Assembly: GCF_954871325.1 (NCBI RefSeq)
Contig: NC_088778.1
Coordinates: 18,441,666-18,505,665, forward strand
From: Gordionus sp. m RMFG-2023
Taxonomy: Eukaryota; Nematomorpha; Gordioida; Chordodea; Parachordodidae
Reading direction: 5' to 3'
DNA: 64,000 nucleotides
Below the pieces are notes generated by a model. It saw only the letters and a list, made by a program, of their open reading frames with translations. It had not been told where the DNA came from and did not search any database. The stretch's first letter is position 1; each line of letters starts with the position of its first letter. The translations under genes were made by a program, and so were the position numbers. Below are positions 1-15,300 of this stretch, piece after piece.

Positions 1-3000
1 TAACCCTAAATCTAACACTAACCATAACCATAACCTTAAATCTTTAACCCTAACCCTACCCAATGATTTAACCATTAATATCCGTAGATTTTTTTATATT
101 TTTAAAATCCCTTGAAAGGATTTTATTATATTTTCACGTGATAAGCATTTTAACTAATGTTTCACATATATATATAAAAAACACTTTAATATATACTTTA
201 TGAACTTAAAAAAATAATTTTAAAATAATCTTATTATATTCTATATATTTAATACTAATACTAACCCTAAATCTAACACTAACCCTAACCATAACCTTAA
301 CTCTTTAACCCTAACCCAATGATTTAACCATTAATATCCCTTGATTTTTTTATATTTTTAAAATCCCTTGAAAGGATTTTATTATATTTTCACGTGATAA
401 GCATTTTTACGTATGTTTCACATATATATATAAAAAACACTTTAATATATACTTTATGAACTTAAAAAAATAATTTTAAAATATTCTTTTTATATTCTAT
501 ATATTTAATACTATTACTAACCCTAAATCTAACACTAACCCTAACCCTAACCTTAACTCTCTAACCCTAACCCTAACACAATGATTTAACCCTTAATATC
601 TCTTGAGTTTTTTTATATTTTTAAAATCCCTTGTAAGGGATTTATTATATTTTCACGTGATAAGCATTTTTACGTATGTTTCAAATATTTATATAAAAAA
701 CACTTTAATATATACTTTATGAACTTATAAAAATAATTTTAAAATAATCTTATTATATTCTATATATTTAATACTAATATTAACCCTAAATCTAACACTA
801 ACCATAACCATAACTTTAACTCTTTAACCCTAACTCTAACCCAATGATTTAACCATTAATATCCCTTGATTTTTTTATATTTTTAAAATCCCTTGAAAGG
901 ATTTTATTATATTTTCACGTGATTAGCATTTTTACGTATGTTTCACATATATATATAAAAAACACTTTAATATATACTTTATGAACTTAAAAAAATAATT
1001 TTAAAATATTCTTATTATATTCTATATATTTAATACTAATACTAACCCCACTAACCCTAACCCTAACCCTAACACTAACCATAACCATAACTTTAACTCT
1101 TTAACCCTAACCCTAACCCAATGATTTAACCATTAATATCTCTTGATTTTTTTATATTTTTAAAATCCCTTGAAAGGATTTTATTATATTTTCACGTGAT
1201 TAGCATTTTTACGTTTGTTTCACATATATATATAAAAAACACTTTAATATATACTTTATGAACTTAAAAAAATAACTTTAAAATAATCTTATTATATTCT
1301 ATATATTTAATACTAATACTAACCCTAAATCTAACACTAACCCTAACCATAACCTTAACTCTTTAACCCTAACCCTAACCCAATGATTTAACCATTAATA
1401 TCCCTTGAGTTTTTTTATATTTTTAAAATCCCTTGAAAGAATTTTATTATATTTTAACGTGATAAGCATTTTTACGTATGTTTCACATATATATATAAAA
1501 AACTCTTTAATATATACTTTATGAACTTAAAAAAATAATTTTAAAATATTCTTATTATATTCTATATATTTAATACTAATACTAACCCTAAATCTAACAC
1601 TAACCATAACCATAACTTTAACTCTTTAACCCTAACCCTAACCCAATGATTTAACCATTAATATCCCTTGATTTTTTTATATTTTTAAAATCCCTTGAAA
1701 GGATTTTATTATATTTTCACGTGATTAGCATTTTTACGTTTGTTTCACATATATATATAAAAAACACTTTAATATATACTTTATGAACTTAAAAAAATAA
1801 CTTTAAAATAATCTTATTATATTCTATATATTTAATACTAATACTAACCCTAAATCTAACACTAACCCTAACCATAACCTTAACTCTTTAACCCTAACCC
1901 TAACCCAATGATTTAACCATTAATATCCCTTGAGTTTTTTTATATTTTTAAAATCCCTTGAAAGAATTTTATTATATTTTAACGTGATAAGCATTTTTAC
2001 GTATGTTTCACATATATATATAAAAAACTCTTTAATATATACTTTATGAACTTAAAAAAATAATTTTAAAATATTCTTATTATATTCTATATATTTAATA
2101 CTAATACTAACCCTAAATCTAACACTAACCATAACCATAACTTTAACTCTTTAACCCTAACCCTAACCCAATGATTTAACCATTAATATCCCTTGATTTT
2201 TTTATATTTTTAAAATCCCTTGTAAGGGATTTATTATATTTTCGCGTGATAAGCATTTTTACGTATGTTTCAAATATATATATAAAAAACACTTTAATAT
2301 ATACTTTATGAACTTATAAAAATAATTTTAAAATAATCTTATTATATTCTATATATTTAATACTAATACTAACCCTAAATCTAACACTAACCATAACCAT
2401 AACCTTAACTCTTTAACCCTAACCCTAACCCAATGATTTAACCATTAATATCCCTAGATTTTTTTATATTTTTAAAATCCCTTGAAAGGATTTTATTATA
2501 TTTTCACGTGATAAGCATTTTTACTAATGTTTCACATATATATATAAAAAACACTTTAATATATACTTTATGAACTTAAAAAAATAATTTTAAAATAATC
2601 TTATTATATTCTATATATTTAATACTAATACTAACCCTAAATCTAACACTAACCCTAACCATAACCTTAACTCTTTAACCCTAACCCAATGATTTAACCA
2701 TTAATATCCCTTGATTTTTTTATATTTTTAAAATCCCTTGAAAGGATTTTATTATATTTTCACGTGATAAGCATTTTTACGTATGTTTCACATATATATA
2801 TAAAAAACACTTTAATATATACTTTATGAACTTAAAAAAAAAATTTTAAAATATTCTTATTATATTCTATATATTTAATACTATTACTAACCCTAAATCT
2901 AACACTAACCCTAACCCTAACCCTAACACTAACCCTAACCCTAACCTTAACTCTCTAACCCTAACCCTAACCCAATGATTTAACCCTTAATATCTCTTGA

Positions 3001-6000
3001 GTTTTTTTATATTTTTAAAATTCCTTGTAAGGGATTTATTATATTTTCGCGTGATAAGCATTTTTACGTATGTTTCACATATATATATAAAAAACACTTT
3101 AATATATACTTTATGAACTTATAAAAATAATTTTAAAATAATCTTATTATATTCTATATATTTAATACTAATACTAACCCTAAATCTAACACTAACCCTA
3201 ACCATAACTTTAACTCTTTAACCCTAACCCTAACCCAATGATTTAACCATTAATATCCCTAGATTTTTTTATATTTTTAAAATCCCTTGAAAGGATTTTA
3301 TTATATTTTCACGTGATAAGCATTTTTACTAATGTTTCACATATATATATAAAAAACACTTTAATATATACTTTATGAACTTAAAAAAATAACTTTAAAA
3401 TAATCTTATTATATTCTATATATTTAATACTAATACTAACCCTAAATCTAACACTAACCCTAACCATAACCTTAACTCTTTAACCCTAACCCTAACCCAA
3501 TGATTTAACCATTAATATCCCTTGAGTTTTTTTATATTTTTAAAATCCCTTGAAAGAATTTTATTATATTTTAACGTGATAAGCATTTTTACGTATGTTT
3601 CACATATATATATAAAAAACTCTTTAATATATACTTTATGAACTTAAAAAAATAATTTTAAAATATTCTTATTATATTCTATATATTTAATACTAATACT
3701 AACCCTAAATCTAACACTAACCATAACCATAACTTTAACTCTTTAACCCTAACCCTAACCCAATGATTTAACCATTAATATCCCTTGATTTTTTTATATT
3801 TTTAAAATCCCTTGAAAGGATTTTATTATATTTTCACGTGATTAGCATTTTTACGTATGTTTCACATATATATATAAAAAACACTTTAATATATACTTTA
3901 TGAACTTAAAAAAATAATTTTAAAATATTCTTATTATATTCTATATATTTAATACTAATACTAACCCTAAATCTAACACTAACCCTAACCCTAACACTAA
4001 CCCTAACCCTAACCTTAACTCTCTAACCCTAACCCTAACCCAATGATTTAACCATTAATATCCCTTGAGTTTTTTTATATTTTTAAAATCCCTTGAAAGG
4101 ATTTTATTATATTTTAACGTGATAAGCATTTTTACGTATGTTTCACATATATATATAAAAAACTCTTTAATATATACTTTATGAACTTAAAAAAATAATT
4201 TTAAAATATTCTTATTATATTCTATATATTTAATACTAATACTAACCCTAAATCTAACACTAACCCTAACCCTAACACTAACCCTAACCCTAACACTAAC
4301 CCTAACCTTAACTCTCTAACCCTAACCCTAACCCAATGATTTAACCATTAATATCCCTTGAGTTTTTTTATATTTTTAAAATCCCTTGTAAGGGATTTAT
4401 TATATTTTCACGTGATAAGCATTTTTACGTATGTTTTACATATATATATAAAAAACACTTTTATATATACATTATGAACTTAAAAAAATAATTTTAAAAT
4501 ATTCTTATTATATTCTATATATTTAATACTAATACTAACCTTAAATCTAACACTAACCCTAACCCTAACACTAACCCTAACCCTAACCTTAACTCTCTAA
4601 CCCTAACCCTAACCCAATGATTTAACCATTAATATCCCTTGAGTTTTTTTATATTTTTAAAATCCCTTGAAAGGATTTTATTATATTTTCACGTGATAAG
4701 ATTTTACGTATGTTTCACATATATATATAATAAACACTTTAATATATACTTTATGAACTTATAAAAATAATTTTAAAATAATCTTATTATATTCTATATA
4801 TTTAATACTAATACTAACCCTAAATCTAACACTAACCATAACCATAACTTTAACTCTTTAACCCTAACCCTAACCCAATGATTTAACCATTAATATCCCT
4901 TGATTTTTTTATATTTTTAAAATCCCTTGAAAGGATTTTATTATATTTTCACGTGATTAGCATTTTTACGTATGTTTCACATATATATATATAAAACACT
5001 TTAATATATACTTTATGAACTTAAAAAAATAATTTTAAAATATTCTTATTATATTCTATATATTTAATACTAATACTAATACTAACCCTAAATCTAACAC
5101 TAACCCTAACCCTAACCCTAACACTAACCCTAACCCTAACCTTAACTCTCTAACCCTAACCCTAACCCAATGATTTAACCATTAATATCCCTTGAGTTTT
5201 TTTATATTTTTAAAATCCCTTGAAAGGATTTTATTATATTTTCACGTGATAAGCATTTTTACGTATGTTTCACATATATATATAATAAACACTTTAATAT
5301 ATACTTTATGAACTTAAAAAAATAATTTTAAAATATTCTTATTATATTCTATATATTTAATACTAATACTAACCCTAAATCTAACACTAACCCTAACCCT
5401 AACCCTAACACTAACCCTAACCCTAACCTTAACTCTCTAACCCTAACCCAATGATTTAACCATTAATATCCCTTGAGTTTTTTTATATTTTTAAAATCCC
5501 TTGAAAGGATTTTATTATATTTTAACGTGATAAGCATTTTTACGTATGTTTCACATATATATATGAAAAACTCTTTAATATATACTTTATGAACTTAAAG
5601 AAATAATTTTAAAATATTCTTATTATATTCTATATATTTAATACTATTACTAACCCTAAATCTAACACTAACCCTAACCCTAACCTTAACTCTCTAACCC
5701 TAACCCTAACACAATGATTTAACCCTTAATATCTCTTGAGTTTTTTTATATTTTTAAAATCCCTTGTAAGGGATTTATTATATTTTCGCGTGATAAGCAT
5801 TTTTACGTATGTTTCAAATATTTATATAAAAAACACTTTAATATATACTTTATGAACTTATAAAAATAATTTTAAAATAATCTTATTATATTCTATATAT
5901 TTAATACTAATATTAACCCTAAATCTAACACTAACCATAACCATAACTTTAACTCTTTAACCCTAACCCTAACCCAATGATTTAACCATTAATATCCCTT

Positions 6001-9000
6001 GATTTTTTTATATTTTTAAAATCCCTTGAAAGGATTTTATTATATTTTCACGTGATTAGCATTTTTACGTATGTTTCACATATATATATAAAAAACACTT
6101 TAATATATACTTTATGAACTTAAAAAAATAATTTTAAAATATTCTTATTATATTCTATATATTTAATACTAATACTAACCCTAAATCTAACACTAACCCT
6201 AACCCTAACACTAACCCTAACCCTAACCTTAACTCTCTAACCCTAACCCTAACCCAATGATTTAACCATTAATATCCCTTGAGTTTTTTTATATTTTTAA
6301 AATCCCTTGAAAGGATTTTATTATATTTTAACGTGATAAGCATTTTTACGTATGTTTCACATATATATATAAAAAACTCTTTAATATATACTTTATGAAC
6401 TTAAAAAAATAATTTTAAAATATTCTTATTATATTCTATATATTTAATACTAATACTAACCCTAAATCTAACACTAACCCTAACCCTAACACTAACCCTA
6501 ACCCTAACCTTAACTCTCTAACCCTAACCCTAACCCAATGATTTAACCATTAATATCCCTTGAGTTTTTTTATATTTTTAAAATCCCTTGTAAGGGATTT
6601 ATTATATTTTCACGTGATAAGCATTTTTACGTATGTTTTACATATATATATAAAAAACACTTTTATATATACATTATGAACTTAAAAAAATAATTTTAAA
6701 ATATTCTTATTATATTCTATATATTTAATACTAATACTAACCTTAAATCTAACACTAACCCTAACCCTAACACTAACCCTAACCCTAACCTTAACTCTCT
6801 AACCCTAACCCTAACCCAATGATTTAACCATTAATATCCCTTGAGTTTTTTTATATTTTTAAAATCCCTTGAAAGGATTTTATTATATTTTCACGTGATA
6901 AGCATTTTTACGTATGTTTCACATATATATATAATAAACACTTTAATATATACTTTATGAACTTATAAAAATAATTTTAAAATAATCTTATTATATTCTA
7001 TATATTTAATACTAATACTAACCCTAAATCTAACACTAACCATAACCATAACTTTAACTCTTTAACCCTAACCCTAACCCAATGATTTAACCATTAATAT
7101 CCCTTGATTTTTTTATATTTTTAAAATCCCTTGAAAGGATTTTATTATATTTTCACGTGATTAGCATTTTTACGTATGTTTCACATATATATATATAAAA
7201 CACTTTAATATATACTTTATGAACTTAAAAAAATAATTTTAAAATATTCTTATTATATTCTATATATTTAATACTAATACTAACCCTAAATCTAACACTA
7301 ACCCTAACCCTAACCCTAACACTAACCCTAACCCTAACCTTAACTCTCTAACCCTAACCCTAACCCAATGATTTAACCATTAATATCCCTTGAGTTTTTT
7401 TATATTTTTAAAATCCCTTGTAAGGGATTTATTATATTTTCGCGTGATAAGCATTTTTACGTATGTTTCAAATATATATATAAAAAACACTTTAATATAT
7501 ACTTTATGAACTTATAAAAATAATTTTAAAATAATCTTTATATATTCTATATATTTAATACTAATACTAACCCTAAATCTAACACTAACCATAACCATAA
7601 CCTTAAATCTTTAACCCTAACCCTACCCAATGATTTAACCATTAATATCCGTAGATTTTTTTATATTTTTAAAATCCCTTGAAAGGATTTTATTATATTT
7701 TCACGTGATAAGCATTTTAACTAATGTTTCACATATATATATAAAAAACACTTTAATATATACTTTATGAACTTAAAAAAATAATTTTAAAATAATCTTA
7801 TTATATTCTATATATTTAATACTAATACTAACCCTAAATCTAACACTAACCCTAACCATAACCTTAACTCTTTAACCCTAACCCAATGATTTAACCATTA
7901 ATATCCCTTGATTTTTTTATATTTTTAAAATCCCTTGAAAGGATTTTATTATATTTTCACGTGATAAGCATTTTTACGTATGTTTCACATATATATATAA
8001 AAAACACTTTAATATATACTTTATGAACTTAAAAAAATAATTTTAAAATATTCTTTTTATATTCTATATATTTAATACTATTACTAACCCTAAATCTAAC
8101 ACTAACCCTAACCCTAACCTTAACTCTCTAACCCTAACCCTAACACAATGATTTAACCCTTAATATCTCTTGAGTTTTTTTATATTTTTAAAATCCCTTG
8201 TAAGGGATTTATTATATTTTCACGTGATAAGCATTTTTACGTATGTTTCAAATATTTATATAAAAAACACTTTAATATATACTTTATGAACTTATAAAAA
8301 TAATTTTAAAATAATCTTATTATATTCTATATATTTAATACTAATATTAACCCTAAATCTAACACTAACCATAACCATAACTTTAACTCTTTAACCCTAA
8401 CTCTAACCCAATGATTTAACCATTAATATCCCTTGATTTTTTTATATTTTTAAAATCCCTTGAAAGGATTTTATTATATTTTCACGTGATTAGCATTTTT
8501 ACGTATGTTTCACATATATATATAAAAAACACTTTAATATATACTTTATGAACTTAAAAAAATAATTTTAAAATATTCTTATTATATTCTATATATTTAA
8601 TACTAATACTAACCCCACTAACCCTAACCCTAACCCTAACACTAACCATAACCATAACTTTAACTCTTTAACCCTAACCCTAACCCAATGATTTAACCAT
8701 TAATATCTCTTGATTTTTTTATATTTTTAAAATCCCTTGAAAGGATTTTATTATATTTTCACGTGATTAGCATTTTTACGTTTGTTTCACATATATATAT
8801 AAAAAACACTTTAATATATACTTTATGAACTTAAAAAAATAACTTTAAAATAATCTTATTATATTCTATATATTTAATACTAATACTAACCCTAAATCTA
8901 ACACTAACCCTAACCATAACCTTAACTCTTTAACCCTAACCCTAACCCAATGATTTAACCATTAATATCCCTTGAGTTTTTTTATATTTTTAAAATCCCT

Positions 9001-9470
9001 TGAAAGAATTTTATTATATTTTAACGTGATAAGCATTTTTACGTATGTTTCACATATATATATAAAAAACTCTTTAATATATACTTTATGAACTTAAAAA
9101 AATAATTTTAAAATATTCTTATTATATTCTATATATTTAATACTAATACTAACCCTAAATCTAACACTAACCATAACCATAACTTTAACTCTTTAACCCT
9201 AACCCTAACCCAATGATTTAACCATTAATATCCCTTGATTTTTTTATATTTTTAAAATCCCTTGAAAGGATTTCATTATATTTTCACGTGATTAGCATTT
9301 TTACGTATGTTTCACATATATATATAAAAAACACTTTAATATATACTTTATGAACTTAAAAAAATAATAATAAAATATTCTTATTATATTCTATATATTT
9401 AATACTAATACTAACCCTAAATCTAACACTAACCCTAACCCTAACACTAACCCTAACCCTAACCTTAACT
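1..9470 (+). repeat. 7,567-bp higher-order repeat, first pair
   Basis: Positions 1 to about 1,900 match 7,568 to about 9,470 monomer for monomer. The CAATG anchors at 61, 317, 579, 842, 1119, 1381 and 1644 recur at 7628, 7884, 8146, 8409, 8686, 8948 and 9211, always 7,567 apart. Diagnostic private variants are shared, such as ATCCGTAGATTT, CCTTAAATCTTTAACC, AACACAATG and the unusual AACCCCACTAACCC (1,046 and 8,613). Register is lost after the anchor at 1,644. The left copy there has an extra two-monomer internal duplication (the 1,119-1,644 types recur at 1,644-2,169). Confidence 0.85.
609..671 (+). promoter_or_regulatory. Representative in-register hairpin and NACGTG site of the satellite body
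   Basis: This monomer shows the motifs found at the same place in nearly all others. First comes a perfect inverted repeat with 9-bp arms, AAATCCCTT and AAGGGATTT, around a 2-bp loop. About 13 bp later comes the palindromic E-box core CACGTG followed by ATAAGC. Other monomers have CGCGTG or AACGTG instead, and many have the weaker arm form GAAAGGATTTT. CACGTG is the core bound by bHLH-type factors in general; that it is bound here is only inference. It is listed once as an example rather than about 230 times. Confidence 0.35.
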
Positions 9471-11650
9471 CTCTAACCCTAACCCTAACCCAATGATTTA
9501 ACCATTAATATCCCTTGAGTTTTTTTATATTTTTAAAATCCCTTGAAAGGATTTTATTATATTTTAACGTGATAAGCATTTTTACGTATGTTTCACATAT
9601 ATATATAAAAAACTCTTTAATATATACTTTATGAACTTAAAAAAATAATTTTAAAATATTCTTATTATATTCTATATATTTAATACTAATACTAACCCTA
9701 AATCTAACACTAACCCTAACCCTAACACTAACCCTAACCCTAACCTTAACTCTCTAACCCTAACCCTAACCCAATGATTTAACCATTAATATCCCTTGAG
9801 TTTTTTTATATTTTTAAAATCCCTTGTAAGGGATTTATTATATTTTCACGTGATAAGCATTTTTACGTATGTTTTACATATATATATAAAAAACACTTTT
9901 ATATATACATTATGAACTTAAAAAAATAATTTTAAAATATTCTTATTATATTCTATATATTTAATACTAATACTAACCTTAAATCTAACACTAACCCTAA
10001 CCCTAACACTAACCCTAACCCTAACCTTAACTCTCTAACCCTAACCCTAACCCAATGATTTAACCATTAATATCCCTTGAGTTTTTTTATATTTTTAAAA
10101 TCCCTTGAAAGGATTTTATTATATTTTCACGTGATAAGCATTTTTACGTATGTTTCACATATATATATAATAAACACTTTAATATATACTTTATGAACTT
10201 ATAAAAATAATTTTAAAATAATCTTATTATATTCTATATATTTAATACTAATACTAACCCTAAATCTAACAGTAACCATAACCATAACTTTAACTCTTTA
10301 ACCCTAACCCTAACCCAATGATTTAACCATTAATATCCCTTGATTTTTTTATATTTTTAAAATCCCTTGAAAGGATTTTATTATATTTTCACGTGATTAG
10401 CATTTTTACGTATGTTTCACATATATATATATAAAACACTTTAATATATAATTTATGAACTTAAAAAAATAATTTTAAAATATTCTTATTATATTCTATA
10501 TATTTAATACTAATACTAACCCTAAATCTAACACTAACCCTAACCCTAACCCTAACACTAACCCTAACCCTAACCTTAACTCTCTAACCCTAACCCTAAC
10601 CCAATGATTTAACCATTAATATCCCTTGAGTTTTTTTATATTTTTAAAATCCCTTGAAAGGATTTTATTATATTTTCACGTGATAAGCATTTTTACGTAT
10701 GTTTCACATATATATATAATAAACACTTTAATATATACTTTATGAACTTAAAAAAATAATTTTAAAATATTCTTATTATATTCTATATATTTAATACTAA
10801 TACTAACCCTAAATCTAACACTAACCCTAACCCTAACCCTAACACTAACCCTAACCCTAACCTTAACTCTCTAACCCTAACCCTAACCCAATGATTTAAC
10901 CATTAATATCCCTTGAGTTTTTTTATATTTTTAAAATCCCTTGAAAGGATTTTATTATATTTTAACGTGATAAGCATTTTTACGTATGTTTCACATATAT
11001 ATATAAAAAACTCTTTAATATATACTTTATGAACTTAAAGAAATAATTTTAAAATATTCTTATTATATTCTATATATTTAATACTATTACTAACCCTAAA
11101 TCTAACACTAACCCTAACCCTAACCTTAACTCTCTAACCCTAACCCTAACACATTGATTTAACCCTTAATATCTCTTGAGTTTTTTTATATTTTTAAAAT
11201 CCCTTGTAAGGGATTTATTATATTTTCGCGTGATAAGCATTTTTACGTATGTTTCAAATATTTATATAAAAAACACTTTAATATATACTTTATGAACTTA
11301 TAAAAATAATTTTAAAATAATCTTATTATATTCTATATATTTAATACTAATATTAACCCTAAATCTAACACTAACCATAACCATAACTTTAACTCTTTAA
11401 CCCTAACCCTAACCCAATGATTTAACCATTAATATCCCCTGATTTTTTTATATTTTTAAAATCCCTTGAAAGGATTTTATTATATTTTCACGTGATTAGC
11501 ATTTTTACGTATGTTTCACATATATATATAAAAAACACTTTAATATATACTTTATGAACTTAAAAAAATAATTTAAAAATATTCTTATTATATTCTATAT
11601 ATTTAATACTAATACTAACCCTAAATCTAACACTAACCCTAACCCTAACC
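4020..11650 (+). repeat. About 5.44-kb higher-order repeat pair
   Basis: Monomers from about 4,020-6,200 match 9,470-11,650 in order, with anchors 4041/9491, 4334/9772, 4615/10053, 4876/10316, 5169/10602, 5712/11152 and 5976/11416. Offsets shift slightly between 5,433 and 5,450 because of telomere-like unit number. Shared private variants include ATGTTTTACATATATA with CACTTTTATATATACATTATG, and AACCTTAAATCTAACAC. Within the left copy, 4,041-4,900 recurs again at about 6,255-7,100 (offset about 2.21 kb), so duplications are nested. Confidence 0.75.
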
Positions 11651-12399
11651 CTAACACTAACCCTAACCCTAACCTTAACTCTCTAACCCTAACCCTAACC
11701 CAATGATTTAACCATTAATATCCCTTGAGTTTTTTTATATTTTTAAAATCCCTTGTAAGGGATTTATTATATTTTCGCGTGATAAGCATTTTTACGTATG
11801 TTTCAAATATATATATAAAAAACACTTTAATATATACTTTATGAACTTATAAAAATAATTTTAAAATAATCTTTATATATTCTATATATTTAATACTAAT
11901 ACTAACCCTAAATCTAACACTAACCATAACCATAACCTTAACTCTTTAACCCTAACCCTACCCAATGATTTAACCATTAATATCCCTAGATTTTTTTATA
12001 TTTTTAAAATCCCTTGAAAGGATTTTATTATATTTTCACGTGATAAGCATTTTTACTAATGTTTCACATATATATATAAAAAACACTTTAATATATACTT
12101 TATGAACTTAAAAAAATAATTTTAAAATAATCTTATTATATTCTATATATTTAATACTAATACTAACCCTAAATCTAACACTAACCCTAACCATAACCTT
12201 AACTCTTTAACCCTAACCCAATGATTTAACCATTAATATCCCTTGATTTTTTTATATTTTTAAAATCCCTTGAAAGGATTTTATTATATTTTCACGTGAT
12301 AAGCATTTTTACGTATGTTTCACATATATATATAAAAAACACTTTAATATATACTTTATGAACTTAAAAAAATAATTTTAAAATATTCTTATTATATTC

Positions 12400-15300
12400 T
12401 ATATATTTAATACTAATACTAACCCCACTAACCCTAACCCTAACCCTAACACTAACCATAACCATAACTTTAACTCTTTAACCCTAACCCTAACCCAATG
12501 ATTTAACCATTAATATCTCTTGATTTTTTTATATTTTTAAAATCCCTTGAAAGGATTTTATTATATTTTCACGTGATTAGCATTTTTACGTTTGTTTCAC
12601 ATATATATATAAAAAACACTTTAATATATACTTTATGAACTTAAAAAAATAATTTAAAAATATTCTTATTATATTCTATATATTTAATACTAATACTAAC
12701 CCTAAATCTAACACTAACCCTAACCCTAACCCTAACACTAACCCTAACCCTAACCTTAACTCTCTAACCCTAACTCTAACCCAATGATTTAACCATTAAT
12801 ATCCCTTGAGTTTTTTTATATTTTTAAAATCCCTTGTAAGGGATTTATTATATTTTCGCGTGATAAGCATTTTTACGTATGTTTCAAATATATATATAAA
12901 AAACACTTTAATATATACTTTATGAACTTATAAAAATAATTTTAAAATAATCTTATTATATTCTATATATTTAATACTAATACTAACTCTAAATCTAACA
13001 CTAACCATAACCATAACCTTAACTCTTTAACCCTAACCCTAACCCAATGATTTAACCATTAATATCCCTAGATTTTTTTATATTTTTAAAATCCCTTGAA
13101 AGGATTTTATTATATTTTCACGTGATAAGCATTTTTACTAATGTTTCACATATATATATAAAAAACACTTTAATATATACTTTATGAACTTAAAAAAATA
13201 ATTTTAAAATAATCTTATTATATTCTATATATTTAATACTAATACTAACCCTAAATCTAACACTAACCCTAACCATAACCTTAAATCTTTAACCCTAACC
13301 CAATGATTTAACCATTAATATCCCTTGATTTTTTTATATTTTTAAAATCCCTTGAAAGGATTTTATTATATTTTCACGTGATAAGCATTTTTACGTATGT
13401 TTCACATATATATATAAAAAACACTTTAATATATACTTTATGAACTTAAAAAAATAATTTTAAAATATTCTTATTATATTCTATATATTTAATACTATTA
13501 CTAACCCTAAATCTAACACTAACCCTAACCCTAACCCTAACACTAACCCTAACCCTAACCTTAACTCTCTAACCCTAACCCTAACCCAATGATTTAACCC
13601 TTAATATCTCTTGAGTTTTTTTATATTTTTAAAATTCCTTGTAAGGGATTTATTATATTTTCGCGTGATAAGCATTTTTACGTATGTTTCACATATATAT
13701 ATAAAAAACACTTTAATATATACTTTATGAACTTATAAAAATAATTTTAAAATAATCTTATTATATTCTATATATTTAATACTAATACTAACCCTAAATC
13801 TAACACTAACCCTAACCATAACCTTAACTCTTTAACCCTAACCCTAACCCAATGATTTAACCATTAATATCCCTAGATTTTTTTATATTTTTAAAATCCC
13901 TTGAAAGGATTTTATTATATTTTCACGTGATAAGCATTTTTACTAATGTTTCACATATATATATAAAAAACACTTTAATATATACTTTATGAACTTAAAA
14001 AAATAACTTTAAAATAATCTTATTATATTCTATATATTTAATACTAATACTAACCCTAAATCTAACACTAACCCTAACCATAACCTTAACTCTTTAACCC
14101 TAACCCTAACCCAATGATTTAACCATTAATATCCCTTGATTTTTTTATATTTTTAAAATCCCTTGAAAGGATTTTATTATATTTTCACGTGATAAGCATT
14201 TTTACGTATGTTTCACATATATATATAAAAAAAACTTTAATATATACTTTATGAACTTAAAAAAATAATTTTAAAATATTCTTATAATATTCTATATATT
14301 TAATACTAATACTAACCCTAAATCTAACACTAACCATAACCATAACTTTAACTCTTTAACCCTAACCCTAACCCAATGATTTAACCATTAATATCCCTTG
14401 ATTTTTTTATATTTTTAAAATCCCTTGAAAGGATTTTATTATATTTTCACGTGATTAGCATTTTTACGTATGTTTCACATATATATATAAAAAACACTTT
14501 AATATATACTTTATGAACTTAAAAAAATAATTTTAAAATATTCTTATTATATTCTATATATTTAATACTAATACTAACCCTAAATCTAACACTAACCCTA
14601 ACCCTAACACTAACCCTAACCCTAACCTTAACTCTCTAACCCTAACCCTAACCCAATGATTTAACCATTAATATCCCTTGAGTTTTTTTATATTTTTAAA
14701 ATCCCTTGTAAGGGATTTATTATATTTTCACGTGATAAGCATTTTTACGTATGTTTTACATATATATATAAAAAACACTTTTATATATACATTATGAACT
14801 TAAAAAAATAATTTTAAAATATTCTTATTATATTCTATATATTTAATACTAATACTAACCCTAAATCTAACACTAACCCTAACCCTAACACTAACCCTAA
14901 CCCTAACCTTAACTCTCTAACCCTAACCCTAACCCAATGATTTAACCATTAATATCCCTTGAGTTTTTTTATATTTTTAAAATCCCTTGAAAGGATTTTA
15001 TTATATTTTCACGTGATAAGCATTTTTACTAATGTTTCACATATATATATAAAAAACACTTTAATATATACTTTATGAACTTAAAAAAATAACTTTAAAA
15101 TAATCTTATTATATTCTATATATTTAATACTAATACTAACCCTAAATCTAACTCTAACCCTAACCATAACCTTAACTCTTTAACCCTAACCCTAACCCAA
15201 TGATTTAACCATTAATATCCCTTGATTTTTTTATATTTTTAAAATCCCTTGAAAGGATTTTATTATATTTTCACGTGATAAGCATTTTTACGTATGTTTC

